Below are positions 46,476 through 57,444 of a stretch of DNA of 64,000 nucleotides, one piece after another. Source of the DNA: Thermothelomyces thermophilus ATCC 42464 (Eukaryota > Ascomycota > Sordariomycetes > Sordariales > Chaetomiaceae); contig NC_016473.1 of NCBI RefSeq assembly GCF_000226095.1, positions 3,968,001 to 4,032,000 of the forward strand, written 5' to 3'. Below the pieces are notes generated by a model, which searched no databases, was not told the origin of the DNA, and saw only the letters and a program-made list of their open reading frames with translations. Made by a program: the position numbers and the translations under genes. Numbering within the stretch: the first letter of the stretch is position 1; every line of letters begins with the position of its first letter.

Positions 46476-49400
46476 ATCTCTCTCTTTCGGTCTTCTTCTT
46501 CTAACCGCGTTCTTCTCGCATTACTACTTACTTATACATACTATATCAATCTTCCGACATAGTCTATCCTTTTACTACCACTACGTTTTCATATTATTCC
46601 CTAATTACACTGACAGCGTTTGTCTTCACTATTACTCCCTCGCCTTCGGTTTTTTTTCTTTCCTGTTTTCTCTATTGTTTTGTACACTGTGTTTTACACT
46701 CTGTTTCTAATCTCTTACATTGGGTAGAACACACGCTCAGGCGGGTTGGAGTTGTCCCAGCTATGTTCACGTTGGACTTGAGGCTTATTCTCTGATGGTT
46801 TCGGGCAATGATGGTAACGAAACGGTGATAGTTGGAAAGACAGATACCCATTCCCTCCCCCCCTTTTTTTTTTCTTCTTGTCTTTCTGGGTGAAAACTTT
46901 GCCCAGGTCGAGATGTTCCCATTGGCCAGCATACAGCCGCTGGCTGCATGGCCGCATGTGCCTAACACGGTATGCAAGGCGCGGGCGGTGGGATTGCTCA
47001 GCATGACCGGGAATCCGGTAGCAGTCGCTGGCAGACAGACACAAGGTGAAACATGCGAACGGGGAGCTCGGTCGCTCAGCGGCGTATCCCGGGGTTATCT
47101 TTACATCCGCTCTGTTGCTTCATAGATCGGCGATCTACTCCTTACTGCTATGTAATCCGTACATACGGAGTAGTATTGTAGCTCCACAGTCAAGCGCTTT
47201 CCTGCAACGGAAATGAAAGTCGGCTTTCTCCCTGGTATGGTTGCATCGGGGCCCCTGCTGACTTGTGCCTGAAGGGTATCCGGATGTGACTGTGCCTGGC
47301 TGTGCCTCTGCGGGCCGATGCTTGCGACACCACGTTGTAGTGTCAGTTAAAAGACATGACATGCGACGTGGGCGAGGGGAAGGATAGGAGGCAACAGTGA
47401 CACTGTGGCCCGCCTCCGTCGTATCGTCCCGACCGTTCGAGAAACTTGGCGCACCCGAGAATCCGGGATGGGGGAATCCTCGTTTTGCTTATTTTCCCTC
47501 CAGATTTCTTCGTCCCTAAATGGTTGCCACGAGGTTCGATCGTGGCGTGCATGGCCCGTCCCTTCCCCCGGACTTGCGAAATCTCATCTTTGCTTTCTGC
47601 TGAGGAGCCAGATCTACTCGGTAATCCGCGGAAAGAAACACCTTCTCACAGTACAAGTAACATAGGTGTACAGTACGGATTAGTTACGGATTAGATCTGC
47701 GGATTAGATCTGATTGATTGGTGAAAGTGATCCCGGATCATCGTAATCTCTGTTGGTCTCTGGTTTGTTACGGAGGGTGACATGCAATGCTGCACTCGGT
47801 CGAAAACTGGAGAGGAGCAATGCAGTTGGTCCCCGCTCACCCTTCGCTAGTGTTAGTCGGGTGTGAGATTGCTGTTGCTTGAGCATGTGAGCGGTGGTCC
47901 CCTCCCTGAACAAAGTACACTACTTCGAGTGGTCTGTGTGCATCAGGTAACAGCTTCGCAGTGGTTAACCCCGGCAAGAATCGGAGGGCGCGAAGCAGCC
48001 TCCAACTTTGAGCTCTGCTCCTCTCCCAAACCCGTCGAATAGCCTCGGGGTTCGCATCCATTTCCTTGCGCTCATTTCGGCGAGCAACCCCATCTGAGTT
48101 GGGATATCGCTTCTGCTCTCTTGTTCTCCACTGCTCAATCTAGCAAACAGCCAAGGCGCCTTGGCGGAGGATTGGAGTCTGGGGAATCCGGGGTTCTAGG
48201 CCATCAATGTGATCATAAACGCGAATCGCAATGGTCCGTCTTGATGCATGCATGCTAAGCGCCTCGTCCATCGTACATACGTTGTGTTCTGCCCAGGCCA
48301 ATGAAGGGCTTTAAACCGAGGTTTCCATGTTCGCATTTTAGAGTGAAATGGAAGCTGTTGTGGCAGGTTCCCCAGGTTTTACGGTATTATACGGAGTAGG
48401 GCGCGTGCACACCTCAGCCCCGTCAGCCAAGACCGACTACCGAGTAACTACTCCGTAGCGACATAGTGTACATCAGGTCAGGTAGCTCTCCTAACCTAGT
48501 CTAAAAGTACGGAGTAGTGTAGGTTAGTGCACCAAGTAATGTAAGCCCCATCTACCCTCCGTTTCCCTTCCGTTTTCTTCCTCCCCGCAGAACCTACAGA
48601 TGCCGCAGCGCAGCCACCACGAGGTTTTTAGTGCACTGGAGTGCAAGGAATCAACGGTTTGTTTTCCGAGCCGCGTCTCACGGACTCCCGCGGTCCAGAA
48701 CCTGACACCTTCAAAAAAAACACCAAAAACGGGATATGCTGCAGATCTACGTGCAGTTCACGACCAACACCACTCCATGCCTTTTTCAATGCAGACGCTT
48801 TCCCCGATGTTGGGGTTGCATTCGACCTACGACCCTCTGTGGACGACAAGAAGCAGCCCGACGTCTGTCAGCTTACTAATGTAGAGTAGCTGCACTAATT
48901 CGATGAGCCAACGCTAAGTCGGCCAAGAGCGTCCATTGAGTCTTGGAAATTTGCGGGGCTCGAGGCTTCAAAAACTTCGAGGAGAGAGGGATTTTGCACA
49001 GCAGCTTCGCACAAGTCTCTTTCTCCACAACCGGTCAATGTGCTGATACAGCAGCTGGGTCCGGACTTCTCCCCGTGACAAAATTTAATTCGCGCATGCG
49101 GTTGGTTCTCCCGCTTCCCACCCCCCTTTTCTTTCCTCTGCTGCGTCGACAATATCCGTCGGTGACGGCGGATGGAAGCCTGCAGCTCCGTGGCCCGTGG
49201 TTGTGGTTCTGCCGCTCTCGCTTCCCAGCCAAGACTCCTCTTCCTTCCCTGGTCAGGGGTGCAGAACCCGGATTTGCTGTTACTACCGACGTACGGAGTA
49301 CATACGAAGTAACTACATTACTTGGCAAAAGGATGGAAGCGGGGAGAACTGACCACGATGGAAGCAAAGAAAAAAAACGATGGAAAATCGCCGGGCTCTT

Positions 49401-50530
49401 GACTATGCTTCCGGCATTTGCACAGTCCTCTGAGCACGCAACGCAGCGCACCATCTGCTACGCAGTACTTGGTTGTGTATGTACGCTGGGAATGTGAGTT
49501 CATACATACTACGGTAGGTACAGTACGTACGTATGTATGTACAAGCAAGGCAGTACTCCGTAGTGTGTGTCTTCTACTGTGTATGTAGGTATCCTACGCT
49601 GCGAACGGACGCACTTTACCCGGAAACCCCTGACCCACTTGCGCTGGGAACGATACACTACATTTTTTTTATCGGGCCTTCTACAGTACCGCCAACAGCA
49701 CGGCCCCCTGGATCGTCAGCCGAAGAGTATCTCCGCGGTCTCTGCGCGGCCCGACTTAGCATGAGGAACAAAAAAAATGACAAGCCAAAGAATACACAGT
49801 AAGTGCAACGGTTGGCTGGCGTGTTGTATTTACGAAGCAGTTGCCTCGCAGTACGGAGTAGACGAGTAGACAAGGAACTTCCCACCGATCAGCGACGGCC
49901 CTTCTTCAAAGGGTTCCGAGCTCCGGCCGATTTGCCGGAGGGCGCTGACAGCAGCGTGGTTCCCTCGGCTTTGAAGTTGGCCCGTCGGCCGCCGAATGAA
50001 ACAACAGGGCGTACTCAATACCGTCACGCTCCTCGGTTGTTCAAGTTGAGTCTGGCTTCTGAAGGAGAACGGAGCAAGGCGGAGAGACGAGAAAAACGCG
50101 ACAGGAGGCGAGGAAATCCACTACAGATAATAAGTCTCGATGACGTGCTTGGTTGGATCGAGAACTCTCAAGCCGTCCCTCATCAGGGGCGCCGACGGAC
50201 AAAATGAATCGTGATTATTAGGCCTCGAGAAGTCTACCACAGTAGATTTCAAGAACGCTCTAGATCCGCTCCACTCGTCTCGACCATCATCACCACCACC
50301 AGGCACATCCGCACCCGAGCCGGCGTCACTATGAGTTTACTAGTAATACACCCCGCTGGGCCCTACGCTAAGATCTGTATACATACACAATCGTGCCTCG
50401 CAGTAGTGTAGTGCGTGCGTGCGTGTATGTGCGTGTGGCCCTCCCCCCCCCCCCCCCCAAACCTTCATTACAAACAGACTCCAACCTCATCATCATCATC
50501 TCTCTCTCGCTCCTCTCCCTTCTCCGCTTG
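46476..50530. other. 4-kb gene-free region between the GPCR and VPS3
   Basis: Two genes converge into it. The left end is T-rich and suits the GPCR 3' UTR. Seven TACGGAGTA copies lie between 47164 and 49860, the densest cluster in the window, and a C16 homopolymer lies at 50443-50458. Open frames at 49803-50207 (plus) and elsewhere are unremarkable. No gene was recognised. Confidence 0.5.
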
Positions 50531-50867
50531 TTAGCCCCCCTCAACAATAGGGCCCTTCTCCTCCACCTTGACCACAAAGTCGAACCCGACCCTCAGGTTC
50601 TCGGCCCCGCTCAGCGCCCGCTCCACCATGGCCTCGCGCCGCTCGCAGACCAGCCGCCTCAGCGCGGCCACCAGGAAGCCGCCCAGCACCTCGACGCTCC
50701 ACCCGGCCGGCACCAGCTCCAGCACCTCGACCACGTCGAACCAGCCGCCGAACCGCTCCAGCAGCGCCCCCGTCTGCGCCATCCTCTCGCCATCGTCCTC
50801 GATCGCCAGGAACTCCGAGAGCAGGGTGCGGAAGAGGGCCGTCTGCTCCTCCCACGTCGGCGGCAGG

Positions 50868-50900
<33 letters not shown>

Positions 50901-53900
50901 CGCCCTTGGCGGCGGAGGTGTCGGCGAGTCGCGCCGGCGGTACCGGAAGGGTCGAGGGCGGCGCCGCCGCGGATGCAGTAGGATACGGCCGTGTCGTAGT
51001 CGGCCAGGCGGTGGACCAGCAGGTGTAGCGCCGCCGCGTGGTGGTGGGAGCGGGAGGCAAGGATGATGGATTCGGGGACGAGGAGGTAGTCATATTGAGC
51101 AAAGCCGTTGGCTGTGGCGCTCCTTGTTTTCGTTGCTGTTGTTTTCGTTATTGTCGTGGACAATCCGTCCCCCCCATTGACGGGGCGGGCCTGCGGTAAT
51201 GATGTGCGAGATAGCGAGTCCTCGATGCGCGCGCGGATGGCGCCGATATCGTAATCGTGCCCGCCGCTCAGCAGTTGAAGGAGGCGTAAGCGGCTTTGCC
51301 AGACTTCGTTATTGGGCGGCGCGTTGTCGGCGAGGAAGCGGAGGTAGGTCGGTTTTGGCGGCTCGAGAGCGCGGTAGGCGTCGTAGGAGGCCGCGATCAT
51401 GTCGCGTGAGGCGGACGAGGTCTGGAGATCGGTGATGACGATATCCAAGTAATAGGTGATGAGTTCGTTGACGTAGGCAGTGTTGCCCTTGCCGAAGACG
51501 AGATGCTCAAGGTAGTACTTGACCGCATCTGGGGCCTCCTCGCGGAGGAGGGCGACGATTTGGGTGTGTTCGAGTTTGGGAGCCTTGGCTTTCTCGTCCG
51601 TAAAAACCTGCACACCGAGCTTGGGATTGCGGCTGGCCAGCCACAGGCCGTATTCCTGGACTAGGGCTTGGTTGCTGATGTTGCTGAGGTAGTTCCTGAC
51701 GCGCTGCTCGCCGTCGCCCAGCTCACCTCCTCTGTCTTCCTCGCCCTCGATGATGCGTCTCCATGTCCCTAGCACGTCCGCTGCCATCTTGCGGTGCTGA
51801 TAGAGCCTGCTGAGAACAAAGAGGCGGTGATATGTCTCGAGCAGGCCCACGGCTCTGTCAAAGCAGTCGACACCATGGTCGACGAGCTCGTACAGGTCCT
51901 TCCGGACCGAGCCGGGTTTTCCAGGTTGGCCAGCAGGCGTGTCCCGGTCGAGTTCTAGGAGCACCAGGAGCAGGGACGCATCCACCGTCCGGAATACCTC
52001 GTTTGGTATGCTACCAAACCCCTTTTTCTTCCTCCAGGCGAGGAGAAAGCGCCTCAAGAACCTCAGGACATGGGCAGGCAGCGAACTGATACCCTGGATG
52101 GCTAAACCATCCGGCTCGGCCGACATGTAGCTCTCGACGATCCTTTTGATACCACCATAGATCCATATGCCTCTGCGGTTAACGACAATCTCGTTACGAA
52201 GGGCAGGTATTAGAGACAGGACGACCCTCGCGTCTAAGTCCCCGCCAACCAGGTTTTGCTCCATTGCTTCCATTTCGGCATCCGTAAGTGGCGGCTCCGG
52301 CGAGCTCAGGAACGTCGTAAGAAGCATTATGCTTGCTTTCTGCCTTATGTACCCCAACGTCATGAACTCGAGCTCTGTTGTTGGTTCACGATCCTTGATG
52401 GCGTCGAGCAGGGAGAGAAGCTGCCGTCTGTTCTCGGGACCTATGACTGCCGCTGCTTGCGGGCTCTGATGAGCCGCCAAGTCCAGCACAGAGTCTAGCT
52501 GAGTGAGCAGCGGGTTTCGCACGGCCCACCATATGTCATCTCCGGCCCAAACGGCCAGGCGTGATGATGTCCTCGCCAGTCGCCGTACAAATTCCTCTCC
52601 CTCCTGGTTCCTGGTGGCTTCCCATCCAGGGGGCAGCTGCTCATCCTCCGACTCGGTATCCCGATCAAAGAGCTCCTTTTCCTGGGATAGCCGTTGTATC
52701 GATAGCGCTGTTCGAGAATCGCTGCTCTTTAGGGACGTGGTTGGGGTTTCCGTGTGCTCCTTGAAGGGCGAGAATCGCCGCTGGCACAGCCGCTCCACGA
52801 CGTCCTCGAAAATCATGTCTTCCTTCTGGAGTAACGGCCGGACGCCGATAGGGGTGAAGGGTTTGGACTGGTCGCCTCTGACCTCCAGCCACCACTTTTC
52901 CGGCCCGTCTTCACCCGCATTCGCGTCAAGACGCTGGATCTCGAGCCCGTGGTGCAAGCCGTCCTCGAAATCTCTGGTCATGGACGCAAGGACGTAGCCC
53001 TCCTCCCCGGTGCTCATGGGTGGGAGAAAGGAAGAGAAGTCGGTAGGGCCGCCGTCAACGGCAATCTCGCGCGGGTACCTGTCGAATTCTAGGGTAGGGC
53101 GTGTGGGGTCTCCGTCGAGGTTCACAAACATGCCAATGCCTGGTTCAAGGGGGCCAGTCCCGGTGACCAAGAGGAACTCTTCCGCAGTTGGAGACACAAT
53201 ATGCGGTTTCAGGAAGACAGATCCGGGCTTCGGAGACGTCCCCGATCGTACCGGAGGTGTCGCTGTCCGATAGGGAGGCGCAGCCGCGGCTGCCTGAGTT
53301 GTCACCGGGTCCCCGTGGTCTCGTGGCGGCGGGGGCAGGGGTTTGTCTGCCGGCCCCGGGCTCCGCGAAGTCGGGGGGGCATCAGACGCCTGGAAGACAG
53401 GGTCCTCCGCTTCTCCAGGTCGTTTGTCATTTCTCCGCATTCCCGAGATGAAGTCTCCAAGGCTTGTGCTCCTAGAGTGGCCTGGGGAGTGGGCGGGGAC
53501 ACGGGCGGTCGCCGAGGACGCGCTCCTCGACAGGCCGCCGTCGGGGACGCTGGCAATGTTCTGGGCTTGTCCGAAGGCGGCATCCTGCTGCGAATCATCG
53601 AGTGATGAAATGGTCATGAGCGGGATCTTGAGCTGGCGGTCAATGTCCAACAGGACGTAGTTCCTGGAGTCTGCGACGCAGGCGATGGAATCCCTGCGCA
53701 CCGACAGCGTGCTACCTGCAAAGTCAATTTTCTGAAAGCCGAGTCAGACGGAAAATTCCCAGACTTAGAGATTGCTCGAGAAGCATACCCGGATGACTCG
53801 CGCATCTTCTTCCCCGATTCTGACCACCTGTATCCGGCGGTTTAGCGACAAGAGAATGGTAACGCCGGCCGACCTCTCGAAGCTCGCATCGCTGCCCTCG

Positions 53901-54472
53901 TTCAGGTCCACCCCGCCGATCCAGTTGCAGTTCCTGACCTGGGTGGCGCCAAAGACGGGGCTCAGCTCGGGTAGCGAGTAGAAGGTGACGGTCCAGTTGC
54001 ACAACACACAGGCCTTGGCCACGCGCGGCAGGAGGAGGATCTGCTGCACACCCGGGAGCGAGCCATTGAAGCCGCCGGCAGGCTCCGAGTATATGGGCGA
54101 CAGCCGAGTGGCGAGAATGAAATTCGAAGGGCTGCTGGAGCCGCTGGGATCGCCGGGATCGCCGGGATCGCTGGGATCGGGAGGGATGCGGAAGAAGTGC
54201 AGGAGTTCTGAGGCGCTGGTGCCAACATAGAGGTTCCCGTCTAGAGTTAGAGAGCAAAAGCAGCGACTATCGGTTAGCGAGTGCTCCGTCCTGATGGCGA
54301 CACGGGATCCGATGCATTGCATACCATAGTAGTCGACGCAGTTTATCTTGACATCCTCCTTTGTGCCGTCGGCGGACAAGGGCACGCCGCGAAGCAGCGG
54401 GCGCAGGGTGTAGGGACTAACGCCGGGGAGTGCTGCCGCCCTGCCCTGATTCCTCTGCGGGTCGGATGCCAT
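50531..54472 (-). CDS. VPS3: VPS3-type CORVET complex subunit (CNH / VPS39-TRAP1 domains)
   Basis: Endosomal tethering protein; CORVET binds the Rab5 GTPase Vps21 and promotes early-endosome fusion. Three exons, 54472-54325, 54240-53789 and 53731-50531, give 1266 aa. The N-terminal region (VDYYDGNLYVGTSASELLHFF, RVAKACVLCNWTVTFYSLPEL) is a citron-homology beta-propeller. It contains a Pro/Ser-rich disordered insert at about residues 245-350 before the fold resumes. The helical second half has VFRTVDASLLLVLLEL near 780 (VPS39/TRAP1 domain 1 style) and HHHAAALHLLVHRLADYDTAVSYC near the C-terminus, a motif shared by VPS3, VPS39 and TGFBRAP1. VPS39 (HOPS) is the main alternative, but fungal VPS39 has a different N-terminus. 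It shares an upstream region with COY1. Confidence 0.82.
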
Positions 54473-55045
54473 GGCGCATCCCGAACCATGGTCGCCCGGC
54501 CGTTGAATTGAGGGCTCTTGCCTGGGGAGTACGGCACCCGGCGGGGAGGAATCGAGGAATCGCGCGGAATCAGCGGGACGCGGGGCGTGCGTGTCGGTGT
54601 CGTCGAGTCTGGCGGACGGGAAAGGTCGTCATGGTGCCATTGGCAGGACGAGACCTACTGCGTAATACCTTGGTGGAGGCAAGGGAAGCTCCAACCTTGA
54701 CCCGCTCGCTCATCGGCGAAGGACAAGGGAGCGTGGGTCTTTGCCGCCAACAGGCAGCGCTGCCGTGAGTGGGCTGAAAGCAGGCAGGCAGGGGTTCCAC
54801 TCTCAGAAGGTGCCTGGACCTCCAAACCGACCGCAGTGGAGCCTTGGCGCAAGGTAGCTGCCCTGCGGCCACCTAAACACGGGAAGTCGTCCTTCAAACC
54901 GGCGAACCACGTCAGGCGCGACACCTCAACGTCACAACGCAGTCGGCGACGCCAGCCAGGTTGATGCCAACCATACGCGAGAATTGGGTTCATCATTGAT
55001 TCACGGTAGACGCTCCGCATACGAGGCGGGGAGAAGGAACAAGCA
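54473..55045. promoter_or_regulatory. Bidirectional upstream region of VPS3 and COY1
   Basis: 573 bp between divergent start codons of two membrane-traffic genes. It must carry both promoters and leaders. No TATA box or named binding site was identified, and it contains no TACGGAGTA copy. Confidence 0.5.
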
Positions 55046-57409
55046 ATGGCCGAAAGGACCAGCTCAGACGCTCCCGGGGCTGGCACGCCCGCGCCGTCGT
55101 CACCAACAGCACCCAGCACGGTCAACAAGTTCCAAAACGCCATCTCACAATGGAGGAGTGCGTCGTGATTACCTATCTATCATATTTTGTATCTTCCGCA
55201 GAGATCTAACGCTCACCTACCTAGGCCTTGACTTCACGACCCTCGTCTCGAACCTCGACAACACGGCATCCGAGATTGTGGCCTTTCAGCGAGACTCGAC
55301 TGTGCAGAGGAAGGACTTGGCGCAGAAGACCAAGGACTTCAGGAAACTAGACGATGCCAGCAAGCTCTCTGAGATCAAAGGCTTACTCAAGGGTATGTCC
55401 CGATGCTGCTCTGCTTGCTGGAGGACACATTTAGATGTCTGCATCGTTCCGAGACTGACCGAACAATAGCCTACCAGACCTTTATCGACCTCCTGACAAC
55501 GCACTCCAAGTCGGTCAGCTCGGCCTTCCTGCAGACTTACACCTCGCTCTCCGAGGCGCCGGATCCATACCCGTTACTCGAGGCCTCGGTGGATTCGATG
55601 CTCGTCTCGGAGGACACGCTACCGAAACTTACTCGGGAGAATCAACATCTGCAGGACACCGTCTCGCGCTTGACGGCCCAGCTGGAAGATACAGAATCAC
55701 GACTACAGGCAGAACGCGATACGAGGCAGAAGCTGGAAGAGACCCTCGAGAGCCGGGTGAAGGAGGTGGAGGAGTCGTGGACCGCCGTGGTAGAGGAGAA
55801 GAAGGACAACTGGGAGGCCAAGGAGAAGGCTTTGGAGGAAAAGATCGAGAATCAGGAACGTCTGCTTAACGAGCTAAAGGCCAGCTACGAGGTCAACCAA
55901 CGGCTAGGGAAATCCGACAACGCCGAGGAGGGCCGGGGCCAGGTGACGAGCGCTGAGCTGGAGATGGTGCAGTCGGACCTGGAGCGGACGAGCGCTCGCC
56001 TTGCCGAGGTTGAAGCTCGGAACGAGCAACTGCGTCTGGATTTGGCACAGGCCAAGTCACAGCTACCGACTCAAGCCGCGGCGAACCTGGAAGACGAGCC
56101 TGCCTACATGCGGATAAGGTCCGAGAACTCTTCGCTCATCCGGAAGCTGGACGCGGCAAGGGTGGAACGAGAGAGTCTGAAGAGGGACTTGGACGCCAAG
56201 CTTCGGGGACTCGAGAGAGAGGTCGGGCTGCTCAAAGAAGAGAGGGACGGCCTCAAGGCCAAGGTGCAGAAGTGGAGCGACTACGACGACGTGAAACAGG
56301 AACTCGAGGTCCTCAAGAGCATCGAATTCTCGACCGGCGACGATGACGAAACGCGAGACGTCCCCGAGGACGTCCACGGCTCCGCAGCCACGGGCAAGGG
56401 GGACACACTGGAGCAGCTGCTCTTGGCCCGGAACAAGAAGCTGAGCGAGGAGCTCACCATCCTGCGCGTGTCGCACCAAGACCTGCAGAGCAGGCTGCAG
56501 AACCTTCAGGAGGAGCTCTCCCGGACCAACGCGGAGCTCGAAAGGTCGCAGAACCTCAACGAGAAGCTCGAGAACGAGCTCTCGAGCGTCCAGGCAGAGA
56601 CGGCCAACGTCTTCTCCTCGGGCGCCTCGGTAGCAGGCACCTACGTCAGCCGCTACGCGCCCTCGGCCGCACCGGGCCGCAAGGCGGGGCGGACATCTCC
56701 CACCTCGTCCATCATCAGCGGCTTCAACCCGCGCGACTCGGACGAGCGAGGGCCCCTGGGCGGCGGGTCGGGCATCCTACCCATGATCACGGCCCAGCGC
56801 GACCGGTTCAAGAAGCGCAACGCGCAGCTCGAGCAGGAGCTCTCCGAGACGCACCGCACCGTCTCCCAGCTGCGGCAGGAGATCGCCGCGCTCCAGCGCG
56901 ACAACCTCAACCTCTACGAAAAGACCCGCTACGTGTCCACCTACAACCGCGGCGCCGCGGCGACGACCTCGTCCTCGTCCGCCTACGCCGTCAACCCCAA
57001 CCCCTCGAGCGTCTCCATCGTCTCCTCCTCCCCCTCCCCCGCCACCGGTTCCGGAGGAGGGGGCGGCGGCTCTTCGGCGTCCCTGGACCGGTACCGCAAG
57101 GCGTACGAGTCCAACCTGTCGCCGTTTGCGCAGTTCCGCGGCCGCGAGTCGGCCCGCGCATACAAGCGCATGAGCCTGCCCGAGCGCCTCGTCTACTCGG
57201 TCACGCGCATGGTGCTGGCCTCGCGCACGAGCCGCAACCTGTTTGCCCTCTACTGCCTCGCCCTGCACCTGCTCGTCTTCTTCTCCCTCTTTTGGACGGG
57301 CACCGGCGATGCCGACCGGCTGGCGCTGGTCGGTACCACCGTCGGCGCCCCCGGCACGGGACCCGCGGCGGCTATGGCCAAGCATGCCCCGCCGTTGGAT
57401 GGCGTTTGA
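55046..57409 (+). CDS. COY1: Golgi coiled-coil protein COY1 (CASP family)
   Basis: Tail-anchored golgin of the CASP/Cux family that acts in intra-Golgi retrograde transport and tethering. Three exons, 55046-55157, 55225-55392 and 55470-57409, give 739 aa. The first exon starts MAERTSSDAPGAGTP; the join yields ISQWRSLDFTTLVSNLDNTA, matching family members. Residues of about 170-540 are almost continuous coiled coil with Glu/Lys/Leu heptads. The CASP C-terminal domain follows: LPMITAQRDRFKKRNAQLEQ, RQEIAALQRDNLNLYEKTRY, then YKRMSLPERLVYSVTRM and one membrane segment (LFALYCLALHLLVFFSLFW) near the end with a short lumenal tail. A Ser/Gly-rich linker is present between these. The fungal family is typically about 650-750 aa, so this is full length. 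Confidence 0.94.
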
Positions 57410-57413
57410 GTGG

Positions 57414-57444
<31 letters not shown>

